A DNA stretch of 20,185 bases. Origin: CAZTLE01 sp964614415. Its GTDB lineage: Bacteria; Bacteroidota; Bacteroidia; Flavobacteriales; Flavobacteriaceae. Below are positions 13,902 to 20,185 of the stretch, in pieces (position 1 is the first letter of the stretch; each line of letters starts with the position of its first letter). The notes beneath the pieces are model-generated. The model was not told the origin of the DNA. It did no database searches and saw nothing but the letters and a program-made list of their open reading frames with translations. The stretch covers positions 1 to 20,185 of the forward strand of contig CAZTLE010000061.1 of NCBI GenBank assembly GCA_964614415.1, in the 5' to 3' direction. The position numbers were made by a program, and so were the translations under genes.

Positions 13902-15254
13902 ATGAATATAAAACGCATTGTATTAACTATAGTGAACTTGACTGTTTTGTGCCTTATTTTGAGTTGCGAGAACAAGACAAATTCATCTCAGAATTCTGAA
14001 CCCGAGACAACCACAATCCAAACTCTAGATAATTACCTGAATCAACATTTCGAAAACGGAGAATTCAGTGGAGTTGTCGTAGTGGCCGATGATCAAAGTA
14101 TACTGTATGAAGGTGCCTACGGATTTACATCCTTTGAAACCAAAGAACCACTCGCCCTGGACTCCAGATTTGCGATCGGTTCAGTATCCAAAACATTCTG
14201 CGCAGCATCAATCCTCAAGCTACATGAAACGGGGAAACTCAACGTTGATGACCCCGTTCAAAAGTATATTGAACTGTTCCCGGAGACAGAATTCACGATA
14301 AGACAGCTTTTGCTTCATGAATCCGGAATTCCAAGGTTTAGGTATGGCAATCCAAATGCATCACTCGAAGAGTTGTTCAAAGAGATTGAAAATGATCCAT
14401 TCCTGTTTCAGCCCGGATTAGGTCAGAATTACAGCAATGAAGGTTACAATCTCCTGGCGTATATTGTTGAAAAAGTATCGGGAACATCTTATTCAGATTT
14501 TCTTAAGGAACACTTCTTTAAACCACTGAACATGGACAATTCGGGGGTTTTGCCGTACGATTCTCCTAAAATCGCCGAAGGGCATTCCATCTCACCCGAT
14601 GGGCCGAAACGAGCCGGTCAAAACGACTTTAAGTATATGGTCGGTTCAGGATCAAACTATGCCGATATATACGACCTTTTGAAATGGACGCGCGCATTCT
14701 CTCAATCCAAAGTAATTGATCTTAGCAAACTGGATTATCCCTTTGGCTGGGGAACATTCAAGACCAATGATTTCGTCCAAAACTGGGATATGTCGCAAGG
14801 CATACATCAAAGTGGATTAGTATCCGGATATTCCGCCTACACTTCTTCCTATCCTCAGGATGAACTGTACATACTTTTTCTAACTAATGTTAGTTCAGGA
14901 TTTTTCAACATTGCGCAAGAAGATATAAGGGACATTTGGTTCGGCAACTCCTTCCGGCAACCTTACAAGATTGATTCCAATGGCCTGACCATGGAGGAAA
15001 TGGCTGATTATGTGGGAAACTACGAGACCGAAGATGAATTCCCTTTTAAAGTCAAAATCAAAGATGGGGCTCTTTACATAGAATGGAGTGGAGGAGCGTA
15101 TGACGATGTTTTGCTTTCTCCCGTTTCCAAAGACGGCTTCCTTAACCGAAGTGATTTTACGATGAATACTTTTCACAGAAATAATAAAGGCGAAATAACC
15201 GGCTTTACCATTTCTATAAAAGAAACTAAGCTCGAGTGCTTTAAAATTGAGTGA
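13902..15254 (+). CDS. serine hydrolase of the class C beta-lactamase fold, lipoprotein
   Basis: A 450-residue exported lipoprotein: the signal segment ends in L-I-L-S-C with the lipidated Cys at 22, followed by a Ser/Asn/Glu/Thr-rich linker. The beta-lactamase/penicillin-binding-protein-like domain has the S-x-x-K motif S-V-S-K at 94-97 (nucleophile Ser94, general base Lys97), Y-S-N at 177-179, and H-Q-S-G at 302-305 in the place of K-T-G. This HxxG variant is usual for esterase or peptidase members (EstB, AmpH-like, D-aminopeptidase) rather than true beta-lactamases. The last about 90 residues form a separate small beta domain. It would act in the periplasm or at the cell surface on an ester or peptide substrate that cannot be named. 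The gene follows the AraC regulator by 132 bases and carries copy 1 of the shared leader. Confidence 0.92.
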   Translation: MNIKRIVLTIVNLTVLCLILSCENKTNSSQNSEPETTTIQTLDNYLNQHFENGEFSGVVVVADDQSILYEGAYGFTSFETKEPLALDSRFAIGSVSKTFCAASILKLHETGKLNVDDPVQKYIELFPETEFTIRQLLLHESGIPRFRYGNPNASLEELFKEIENDPFLFQPGLGQNYSNEGYNLLAYIVEKVSGTSYSDFLKEHFFKPLNMDNSGVLPYDSPKIAEGHSISPDGPKRAGQNDFKYMVGSGSNYADIYDLLKWTRAFSQSKVIDLSKLDYPFGWGTFKTNDFVQNWDMSQGIHQSGLVSGYSAYTSSYPQDELYILFLTNVSSGFFNIAQEDIRDIWFGNSFRQPYKIDSNGLTMEEMADYVGNYETEDEFPFKVKIKDGALYIEWSGGAYDDVLLSPVSKDGFLNRSDFTMNTFHRNNKGEITGFTISIKETKLECFKIE

Positions 15255-15401
15255 GCTAAACTTGTCCTTACCCTTGCGATCTTCTCGTTTCTGAATATCC
15301 GCATCTCACAAAATGAAGGTGAACAGATCAAAGTTTTTAATGAGGTTGTAGATTCCATATTAAACCGGTCGAAATTTTCCTTAAAGATTATCACTAGGTA
15401 G
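15255..15401 (+). pseudogene. possible gene remnant with signal-peptide-like 5' end
   Basis: Directly after the stop codon of the beta-lactamase-fold gene the same frame is open for 48 codons, to TAG at 15399-15401. The translation has the look of an exported protein start lacking a start codon: A-K-L-V-L-T-L-A-I-F-S-F-L-N, then S-Q-N-E-G-E-Q-I-K-V-F-N-E-V-V-D-S-I-L-N-R. It may be the 5' part of a lost gene, or chance. The remaining bases to 15547 hold copy 2 of the shared leader and no other visible gene. Confidence 0.3.
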
Positions 15402-15434
15402 TTCCGAATTAATTTTGACCCTAAAGTGCCTGTT

Positions 15435-15525
15435 TGCATTTCTTCTATTTTTCTCTACTTCATTTACCTTCCTTTGAGCAGATATTAACATTGTGATTTC
15501 TACTAAGGTGCTTATGCACTACGGT
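15435..15525 (+). repeat. shared leader, copy 2 (upstream of the Big2-hydrolase operon)
   Basis: The core 15435-15476 matches copy 1 at 36 of 42 positions with no gap, including CATTT words at 15437 and 15461. The second block TCTACTAA (15499-15506) and GCACT (15516-15520) keeps the 17-base offset seen in copy 1. The distance between core and second block differs by two bases. The start codon at 15548 is 71 bases from the core end. Confidence 0.75.
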
Positions 15526-15547
15526 TTGTAATCCGAATAATTCTGCT

Positions 15548-16954
15548 ATGAGAAATTCAAAACTTTACGGGATTCTTATTTCCCTCTTAGTATTGACCTC
15601 CGCATGTCAAAAAAATGACGACAACGGAGGAAATACAACAAACAATGATGTTGCCACGGTTGAAATAGTGTCCAATCAATCGGTATTTGTGGTTGGCTCT
15701 AATGCGGTAACGCTCGAAGCCGTTGCCAGAAACGCTCAGGGGCAAGTCCTGAACGGAAAAGTATTTACATGGACCAGTTCCAGTCCAGGTGTAATTGCCA
15801 TAAGCGCCAACGGAGAAATGACCTTCCTTGACGCAGGAACGACAACAATTACAGCCACATCCGAAGGTGTTTCGGGTACACTGAGCCTTGAAGTAAGGCT
15901 TTCTGAGTTTCAGGTCGATCTAACAGCTCCACAGACAGACTTTCAATACGGAACTGTTTTAGACTTCCAGATTCAGGCAACCGTAACGGATGCCAACGGA
16001 GCCGTAGTTACCAATCCGGATATTACCTGGGAAAGCCTTGATACATCCGTATTGGAAGTGGATGGCACTGGGGAAGTAACCGTTAAATTCATTGGACAAA
16101 CAGAAATAACCGCAACCTATGAGGGAACGGTAGGCTCTATCACAATAGAAGTGCAACCGCCTAACGGTGAAGGAGACTTCAGCTTCATTAGTGACGATAC
16201 AGAACTGCGAGCCACGATAAACTTACCATCCGGTAGCGGGCCTTTCCCCGCCGTTGTCTTCATTCATGGCTCGGGTACAGCACCGCGCTCTACCTTCCAG
16301 GTCTTTGCAGACATCCTTACAAACGGAGGAGTCGCTGTATTCTTTTACGACAAGCGAGGGACCGGAGAAAGTGGAGGTACTTTTGTTGAAGTTGGACCGA
16401 CCAGCGGAGGCATTGACCGGGTTAATCAACTGGGGAGAGATGCCATAGCTGCTCTTGAATTCATGAGAACGCATGCCCAGGTCCGGGCAGATGACGTAGG
16501 TCTGATGGGATTTAGTCAGGGCGGATGGGTCAATCCAAGCGCCATTGCTCCTCAAACCAACAACTCCGACTTCATGGTCAATGTCGTAGGACCCGTGTGT
16601 ACCGTTGGTGAAGAGATCTACTACAGTAATCTTATTGCCGGCGGAATGTCAATTCCCGATGCAAATCTCGAAGTATATAACTACACTGGGCCTCATGGAT
16701 ATGATCCGGTTCCCGATTTGGAACAGATCAATATTCCTAGCCTGTGGGTACTGGGCGGACAGGATGAGAGCATCCCAACACAGGTGACTATGGACCGATT
16801 GGATATTCTGGTGGGCAACGGCAGCCCGTTTGAAAGACATTTCTACCCCAACGGGAATCACTTTTTGATCGATGTAACCACAGGTCAACAGATCTCCTAT
16901 CTCTCAGGTCCCGGTGGTGTGATAGACTGGATCCTGGATACTACAGCGGATTAA
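15548..16954 (+). CDS. lipoprotein with two Big2 domains and an alpha/beta hydrolase domain
   Basis: A 468-residue exported lipoprotein (V-L-T-S-A-C, lipidated Cys20, Asp/Asn/Thr linker). Two bacterial Ig-like (Big2) domains follow: about 36-116, with W-T-S-S-S-P-G-V-I-A-I-S and G-T-T-T-I-T-A-T, and about 120-202, with W-E-S-L-D-T-S-V-L and G-Q-T-E-I-T-A-T. From about 210 there is an alpha/beta hydrolase domain with the oxyanion H-G-S-G (240-243), the nucleophile elbow G-F-S-Q-G-G (Ser323), Asp406 in G-G-Q-D-E-S-I-P and His438 in N-G-N-H-F-L. The layout is that of a surface-held esterase/acyl-hydrolase of the dienelactone hydrolase/BAAT-C type, with the Ig-like domains as spacers. It is the first gene of a probable three-gene operon (gaps of 21 and 29 bases) and carries copy 2 of the shared leader. 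Confidence 0.92.
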   Translation: MRNSKLYGILISLLVLTSACQKNDDNGGNTTNNDVATVEIVSNQSVFVVGSNAVTLEAVARNAQGQVLNGKVFTWTSSSPGVIAISANGEMTFLDAGTTTITATSEGVSGTLSLEVRLSEFQVDLTAPQTDFQYGTVLDFQIQATVTDANGAVVTNPDITWESLDTSVLEVDGTGEVTVKFIGQTEITATYEGTVGSITIEVQPPNGEGDFSFISDDTELRATINLPSGSGPFPAVVFIHGSGTAPRSTFQVFADILTNGGVAVFFYDKRGTGESGGTFVEVGPTSGGIDRVNQLGRDAIAALEFMRTHAQVRADDVGLMGFSQGGWVNPSAIAPQTNNSDFMVNVVGPVCTVGEEIYYSNLIAGGMSIPDANLEVYNYTGPHGYDPVPDLEQINIPSLWVLGGQDESIPTQVTMDRLDILVGNGSPFERHFYPNGNHFLIDVTTGQQISYLSGPGGVIDWILDTTAD

Positions 16955-16975
16955 CGTAGGAAGAAATCCCCGTCT

Positions 16976-17983
16976 ATGGTATATAACATCTGTAAAATAA
17001 AGCTAGTAGCAATCATTTGCACGTGTCTGGTTGCGACGGCCAATATTGGTCAGGAACTTAGGTTAGACGCCAATTTTGGATTTAGTGATTTATTAATGGT
17101 TGAGAAATTGGATAAGCCGCAGGGCAAACTGCTTGAGTTGGAAAAACACCTCGGCTTATCCCTTTTCCGGTCGAACTATGGCCTGGTAGCCTCCAAATCC
17201 ATTGAAAGCGCAACATTGATCGCAAGCGAATGGTACAGATCCTATTCCCTGTTCAAAGAGACATTCAGGAAAGATGCCGGTCCCGGTATCGTAATAGACA
17301 ATTTTAAACTCTCCAACGAAGCGCAGCAAACAATACAAGACTTAGGAATAAAATGGAGCCTGGTCTGGCCTATGTCATTCATATTCAAATCGGAGTTAGC
17401 CTCGCAGAAAATCAAAAAGATCGACGACCCTAACTCTCACAACAATGCAATCGCCCACGAACTGGGACATCTTTTTTTGATCAACGCTTTCAACTGGATT
17501 GGAATGCCAGATGGTTATGGCTCCCCTGCCCCGGATTGGTTTGACGAAGCTATCGCCATCTATTCCGAGAATGAATTTTCAACAAAAAGAAGAAGAGAAG
17601 ATTTTGCCCTGACTGACAAATACGAGTTGAGTGCATTGATAACAATGCCTCATCCTGGCACTAATCTAAACAACGACATAGCCGACCAGGTTCGTGATTT
17701 GCGTGCTAAAAACAGTGGAAACGCCATGGTGGCAATGAAGGTTGAATCAAAGGACAAGAAATCGCAATCGGAGGTATCAAAGTTTTATGCCAACGTACGG
17801 GGGTTTCTGGATTTTTTGGATGCTTCGGGAGAAGGAGATGAAATACTGCGATCACTGGCTATTGGATTTAGTAAGGGAGAGAGTTTTGAGTCGTGGCTGA
17901 GAACAAATCATCGCCGGTATAGCCTCGAGGCAGATATCGCCAACCTGGAGAAGGAATGGAAACGGTTCCACTCCAGGAACTAA
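16976..17983 (+). CDS. exported HExxH metallopeptidase-like protein
   Basis: A 335-residue protein with an N-terminal hydrophobic signal segment (about residues 7-23). The sequence A-H-E-L-G-H-L-F holds the zinc motif H161-E162-x-x-H165. Twenty-six residues later W-F-D-E-A-I-A-I-Y places Glu191 at the position of the third zinc ligand of gluzincins, whose W-[FL]-x-E-[GA] block is characteristic of the peptidase MA clan. The catalytic domain has no other features I can place; the C-terminal about 130 residues are helical and charged, with a K-F-Y-A-N-V-R-G-F-L-D-F-L segment such as follows the active site in DUF1570/M1-like proteins. A periplasmic peptidase is likely; substrate unknown. It is second in the operon, 21 bases after the Big2-hydrolase gene. 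Confidence 0.8.
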   Translation: MVYNICKIKLVAIICTCLVATANIGQELRLDANFGFSDLLMVEKLDKPQGKLLELEKHLGLSLFRSNYGLVASKSIESATLIASEWYRSYSLFKETFRKDAGPGIVIDNFKLSNEAQQTIQDLGIKWSLVWPMSFIFKSELASQKIKKIDDPNSHNNAIAHELGHLFLINAFNWIGMPDGYGSPAPDWFDEAIAIYSENEFSTKRRREDFALTDKYELSALITMPHPGTNLNNDIADQVRDLRAKNSGNAMVAMKVESKDKKSQSEVSKFYANVRGFLDFLDASGEGDEILRSLAIGFSKGESFESWLRTNHRRYSLEADIANLEKEWKRFHSRN

Positions 17984-18012
17984 ACAATATCAATCGGTTC
18001 TTCAGAAAAAGT

Positions 18013-19287
18013 ATGAAGTTAAAACCACTTTTCATTCTGGCATTAACAGGATTTCTGTCTTGTGAGGAAAATACCAGTATCCAACAACAAACCGGGGGCC
18101 AACCACAAGAGGACAAAAAAATCGCTGTTAGTGAAAAAGCGCAAAATATACTCAACGTGGGAGACGACGCCCCGGACCTGTCACTGACATATTTTAACGG
18201 TGATAAAGTCGATAAGGATCTCCAAATAGCCGATTTCAATGGTAAGATATTAGTACTCGACTTTTGGGCTACCTGGTGTATCCCCTGTATAAAATCCATG
18301 CCACGCATGGCAAAAATAAAGGACTCACTGGAAGGTGACGACTCCTTTGTCTTCTTAAATATTACCAACGAATCCAAAGAGCATATTGATAATTTCTTTA
18401 GTACAAAAAGTTGGACACTTCCCGGTAATTCAGGTCTTGACAATGAAAGCCAAACGTTTAACAGGTACATAGTCCCCCCTATTCCAGCTATATACGTTAT
18501 TGACCCTCAGGGGAAGATCGCTTCGAAAATGTATCCCTGGGCACTCACAGCATCCATGTTACGGGATCTTAAAGCCGGTAAACCCATATCCAGTTATGAA
18601 ATAAAAAGGGAGGGAGATCCTAATTGGGATCTCGAGCAAGTTGAAATTGCTAAAAAACAGCTACAAGATGTTTACATAAGGTTTGAACGAGTCGAAAATG
18701 TCAATCCCGCACCGCTAAAAGTGGAACACGAGTACATTGGAGGTGAGGGATACACATTGAAGCAGCTTCTGCCCTTTTTAGCGGATGTTTCAGGCTGGAA
18801 CTTCAATTATTCATTAGACGAAGAACTGGAGAATATTTCATGGCGGTTTTCTTTCTATGCAAGAGAACAAACGGAGGCCGCTATAAGACAAATGTTTCTC
18901 GATGTTCTCAAGACCAGATTCAGCTTTACAATAAAGGAAGAAACCGTTGAGAAAGAGGTGGCTGTTTTGAGAAAAATCGGAGAACCGGATCCTAAATATT
19001 TCGGTAAAACCTCCAAGGCTCCCACGGCTGGAAAATGGTTGGCCAATGAGCTGGACTTTGAGAGTATTGACTTTGATACTCTGTCCACCATTTGTATGAC
19101 TTCCAGTGGATTTATCGGAATGGATGTAGTTAATGAAACCGGTATTTCCGGGCAGGTGTACATGCATCTTAAATGGGAACGGACCGAGGATCTGAACTCC
19201 TGGAAAGAAGCATTGAAAAAATGCGGCCTGGAATATACCATAGAGAACCGGCCTGTTACGGTCTATACTACATCGCCCAACTACTGA
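18013..19287 (+). CDS. TlpA-like thioredoxin fused to a DUF3738-like domain, lipoprotein
   Basis: The start is set at ATG 18013, which gives a Met-Lys signal segment ending in G-F-L-S-C (lipidated Cys17); the in-frame ATG at 17956 lies inside the previous gene. The protein has 424 residues. Residues about 45-200 form a TlpA/ResA-type thioredoxin domain with W-A-T-W-C-I-P-C (active cysteines 89 and 92) and the cis-proline segment P-P-I-P-A-I-Y-V-I-D. After a linker, residues about 235-424 resemble DUF3738: M-F-L-D-V-L-K-T-R-F-S-F-T-I-K-x-E-T, then V-N-E-T-G-I-S-G-Q-V-Y-M-H-L-K-W-E and a closing V-T-V-Y-T strand. TlpA-type domains reduce disulfides of periplasmic proteins; the role of DUF3738 is unknown. 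It is third in the operon and stands next to an ECF sigma/anti-sigma pair. Confidence 0.88.
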   Translation: MKLKPLFILALTGFLSCEENTSIQQQTGGQPQEDKKIAVSEKAQNILNVGDDAPDLSLTYFNGDKVDKDLQIADFNGKILVLDFWATWCIPCIKSMPRMAKIKDSLEGDDSFVFLNITNESKEHIDNFFSTKSWTLPGNSGLDNESQTFNRYIVPPIPAIYVIDPQGKIASKMYPWALTASMLRDLKAGKPISSYEIKREGDPNWDLEQVEIAKKQLQDVYIRFERVENVNPAPLKVEHEYIGGEGYTLKQLLPFLADVSGWNFNYSLDEELENISWRFSFYAREQTEAAIRQMFLDVLKTRFSFTIKEETVEKEVAVLRKIGEPDPKYFGKTSKAPTAGKWLANELDFESIDFDTLSTICMTSSGFIGMDVVNETGISGQVYMHLKWERTEDLNSWKEALKKCGLEYTIENRPVTVYTTSPNY

Positions 19288-19373
19288 CCTTGCTTCTCAA
19301 CCCTCATTTAAAGATCTATTCGCAAAGAATACCACATTTTTTGTAACCCGGACCTCCCTCAATTGTCATTGCT

Positions 19374-19886
19374 ATGATTATTACCTCCAAGGATTTTGAA
19401 TCTTGGGTGCATGCCCACAAGGATAGGATCTATCGAATCGCATTCGCAATCCTATTGGACAAACACTCGGCGGAGGACATTGTTCAAGAGGTCTTGATCA
19501 CGGTATGGCAAAAACGAAATGGCCTGGACAAACTACGAAGTGTAGAAGCGTGGTATACGACCGTCACAAAGAACAAGTGCATCAATGTCCTCAAGAAAAG
19601 CAGTCGCCTAACGGGAATCAGAAACCTGGAAAAACAGGAGTCTCTTACACCGGTAGACTATGTGCAAGCCAAAGAACTAAAAACGAATATAGAGATCATA
19701 ATGTCACAGCTTACTCCAACTCAAAGAACCATCCTCCATCTTAAGGAAAATGAGTTTCTGGAATACAAAGAAATTTCAAATAGGTTGGGATTATCTATTT
19801 CCAATATCAAGATTCAGGTGTATCGATCGCGCCAGTTTATTGCCAACGAATTGAGAAAAATATACAAGAATGAATCCGGCATTTGA
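19374..19886 (+). CDS. ECF-family RNA polymerase sigma factor
   Basis: A 170-residue sigma-70-family extracytoplasmic-function factor of standard length. Region 2 (about 10-75) has Y-R-I-A-F-A-I-L-L-D-K-H-S-A-E-D-I-V-Q-E-V-L-I-T-V-W, the core-binding and -10 recognition helices. Region 4 (about 108-165) has L-T-P-T-Q-R-T-I-L-H-L-K-E-x-E-x-L-x-Y-K-E-I and a helix-turn-helix ending in S-N-I-K-I-Q-V-Y-R-S-R. The start is at 19374 after an 86-base gap from the TlpA gene. Its 3' end overlaps the next gene by 17 bases, the usual arrangement with a co-translated anti-sigma factor. Targets unknown. Confidence 0.95.
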   Translation: MIITSKDFESWVHAHKDRIYRIAFAILLDKHSAEDIVQEVLITVWQKRNGLDKLRSVEAWYTTVTKNKCINVLKKSSRLTGIRNLEKQESLTPVDYVQAKELKTNIEIIMSQLTPTQRTILHLKENEFLEYKEISNRLGLSISNIKIQVYRSRQFIANELRKIYKNESGI

Positions 19887-20185
19887 TGAGTTAATTCAGA
19901 AATACCTGGAGGGAGAGACTTCCAAAGAAGAAGAGGTTTTGATAAGAATCTATTTTTCATCTGAAAAGGTTCAACCGAACCATGAATTTCTAAGACCGTA
20001 CTTCGAATACATGGAGTCCCTGGGCCAAAGTACTATTGAGGTGAATGCTTTGGATATTGTAAACAGGGCGGAAACGGCGTCCAAAAGGGTTAGAACCTTA
20101 AGTATTAGGCGAGCCATTACCCTGGCAGCCGCCGTCGTCACTTTGCTCATGATCTCTTACATGCTTTCCGACAATTGGACGAACG
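19870..20185 (+). CDS. probable anti-sigma factor, single-pass membrane protein (3' end outside window)
   Basis: The gene begins at ATG 19870, inside the end of the sigma factor gene (17-base overlap), and is open to the last base of the window (105 codons seen). The N-terminal cytoplasmic part is helical and begins M-N-P-A-F-D-E-L-I-Q-K-Y-L-E-G-E-T-S-K-E-E-E, the F-x-x-L-I-x-K-Y-x-x-G-E-T-S-x-E-E pattern of Bacteroidota sigma-adjacent membrane proteins. A basic stretch (R-x-L-S-I-R-R) leads into a single transmembrane segment at about residues 81-99. The overlap and topology suggest that it binds and inhibits the sigma factor. No zinc-finger (HxxxCxxC) motif is seen. Confidence 0.75.
   Translation, partial: MNPAFDELIQKYLEGETSKEEEVLIRIYFSSEKVQPNHEFLRPYFEYMESLGQSTIEVNALDIVNRAETASKRVRTLSIRRAITLAAAVVTLLMISYMLSDNWTN

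Noticed and set aside
13902..15254. Annotation as a beta-lactamase resistance gene
   Set aside because: The third motif is HQSG rather than KTG and the protein is a long lipoprotein with an extra C-terminal domain; an esterase or peptidase role is more likely.
17956..18012. Longer N-terminus for the TlpA-like protein
   Set aside because: It lies within the end of the metallopeptidase gene and would hide the lipoprotein signal beginning at 18013.
1..20185. CRISPR arrays, tRNA or rRNA genes, prophage or conjugative modules
   Set aside because: No regularly spaced repeats, no tRNA-like cloverleaf and no integrase, relaxase or structural phage genes were recognised on reading both strands.

Overview
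The window looks like chromosomal DNA of a member of the Bacteroidota, most likely a marine flavobacterium. Several things suggest this: moderate GC, few recognisable Shine-Dalgarno sites, many short-spacer lipoproteins (LxxC lipoboxes), a C-terminal domain resembling the type IX secretion sorting signal, a LytS/LytTR two-component pair, membrane-anchored AraC regulators, and an ECF sigma factor followed by a single-pass membrane protein. There is no rRNA, tRNA, CRISPR array, phage module or intact insertion sequence. The genus cannot be told from the sequence alone.

Left part (1-3980): a run of small, loosely spaced plus-strand genes. These are the tail of a TPR-type protein, a VOC/glyoxalase-fold protein, a small lipoprotein, an NTF2/SnoaL-like protein and a ClbS/DfsB-family four-helix protein. 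Next comes a gene-poor stretch with a small helix-turn-helix protein behind a palindrome, a possible 53-codon ORF, and a cysteine-rich exported protein interrupted by a run of 41 N. The N run has the wrong length to keep the frame. A strong terminator closes that gene, and behind it on the minus strand lies a decayed copy of the C-terminus of a CoA-transferase whose intact relative sits at 6875-8161.

Middle (3980-10150): a four-helix membrane protein, a membrane-anchored AraC-type regulator and a secreted beta-propeller protein on the plus strand. They converge through a bidirectional terminator on a minus-strand operon of LytS-type histidine kinase, LytTR response regulator and CoA-transferase of the acetyl-CoA hydrolase/4-hydroxybutyrate CoA-transferase family.

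Right part (10150-20185): all plus strand. A Tat-exported molybdenum hydroxylase large subunit overlaps its [2Fe-2S] subunit, in an order (large then small) opposite to the classical iorAB arrangement. An AraC-family regulator follows, then a class C beta-lactamase-fold lipoprotein. After that come three closely spaced genes for exported proteins: a Big2-Big2-alpha/beta hydrolase lipoprotein, an HExxH metallopeptidase-like protein, and a TlpA thioredoxin fused to a DUF3738-like domain. The window ends in an ECF sigma factor and the start of its probable membrane anti-sigma factor.

The most unusual signal is a shared leader of about 90 bp. A 42-bp pyrimidine-rich core (36/42 identical, no gaps) plus a weaker downstream block lies at nearly the same distance upstream of the beta-lactamase-fold gene (13902) and the Big2-hydrolase operon (15548). 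This suggests that the two units are co-regulated, perhaps by the AraC protein encoded next door, or that an ancestral promoter region was duplicated.
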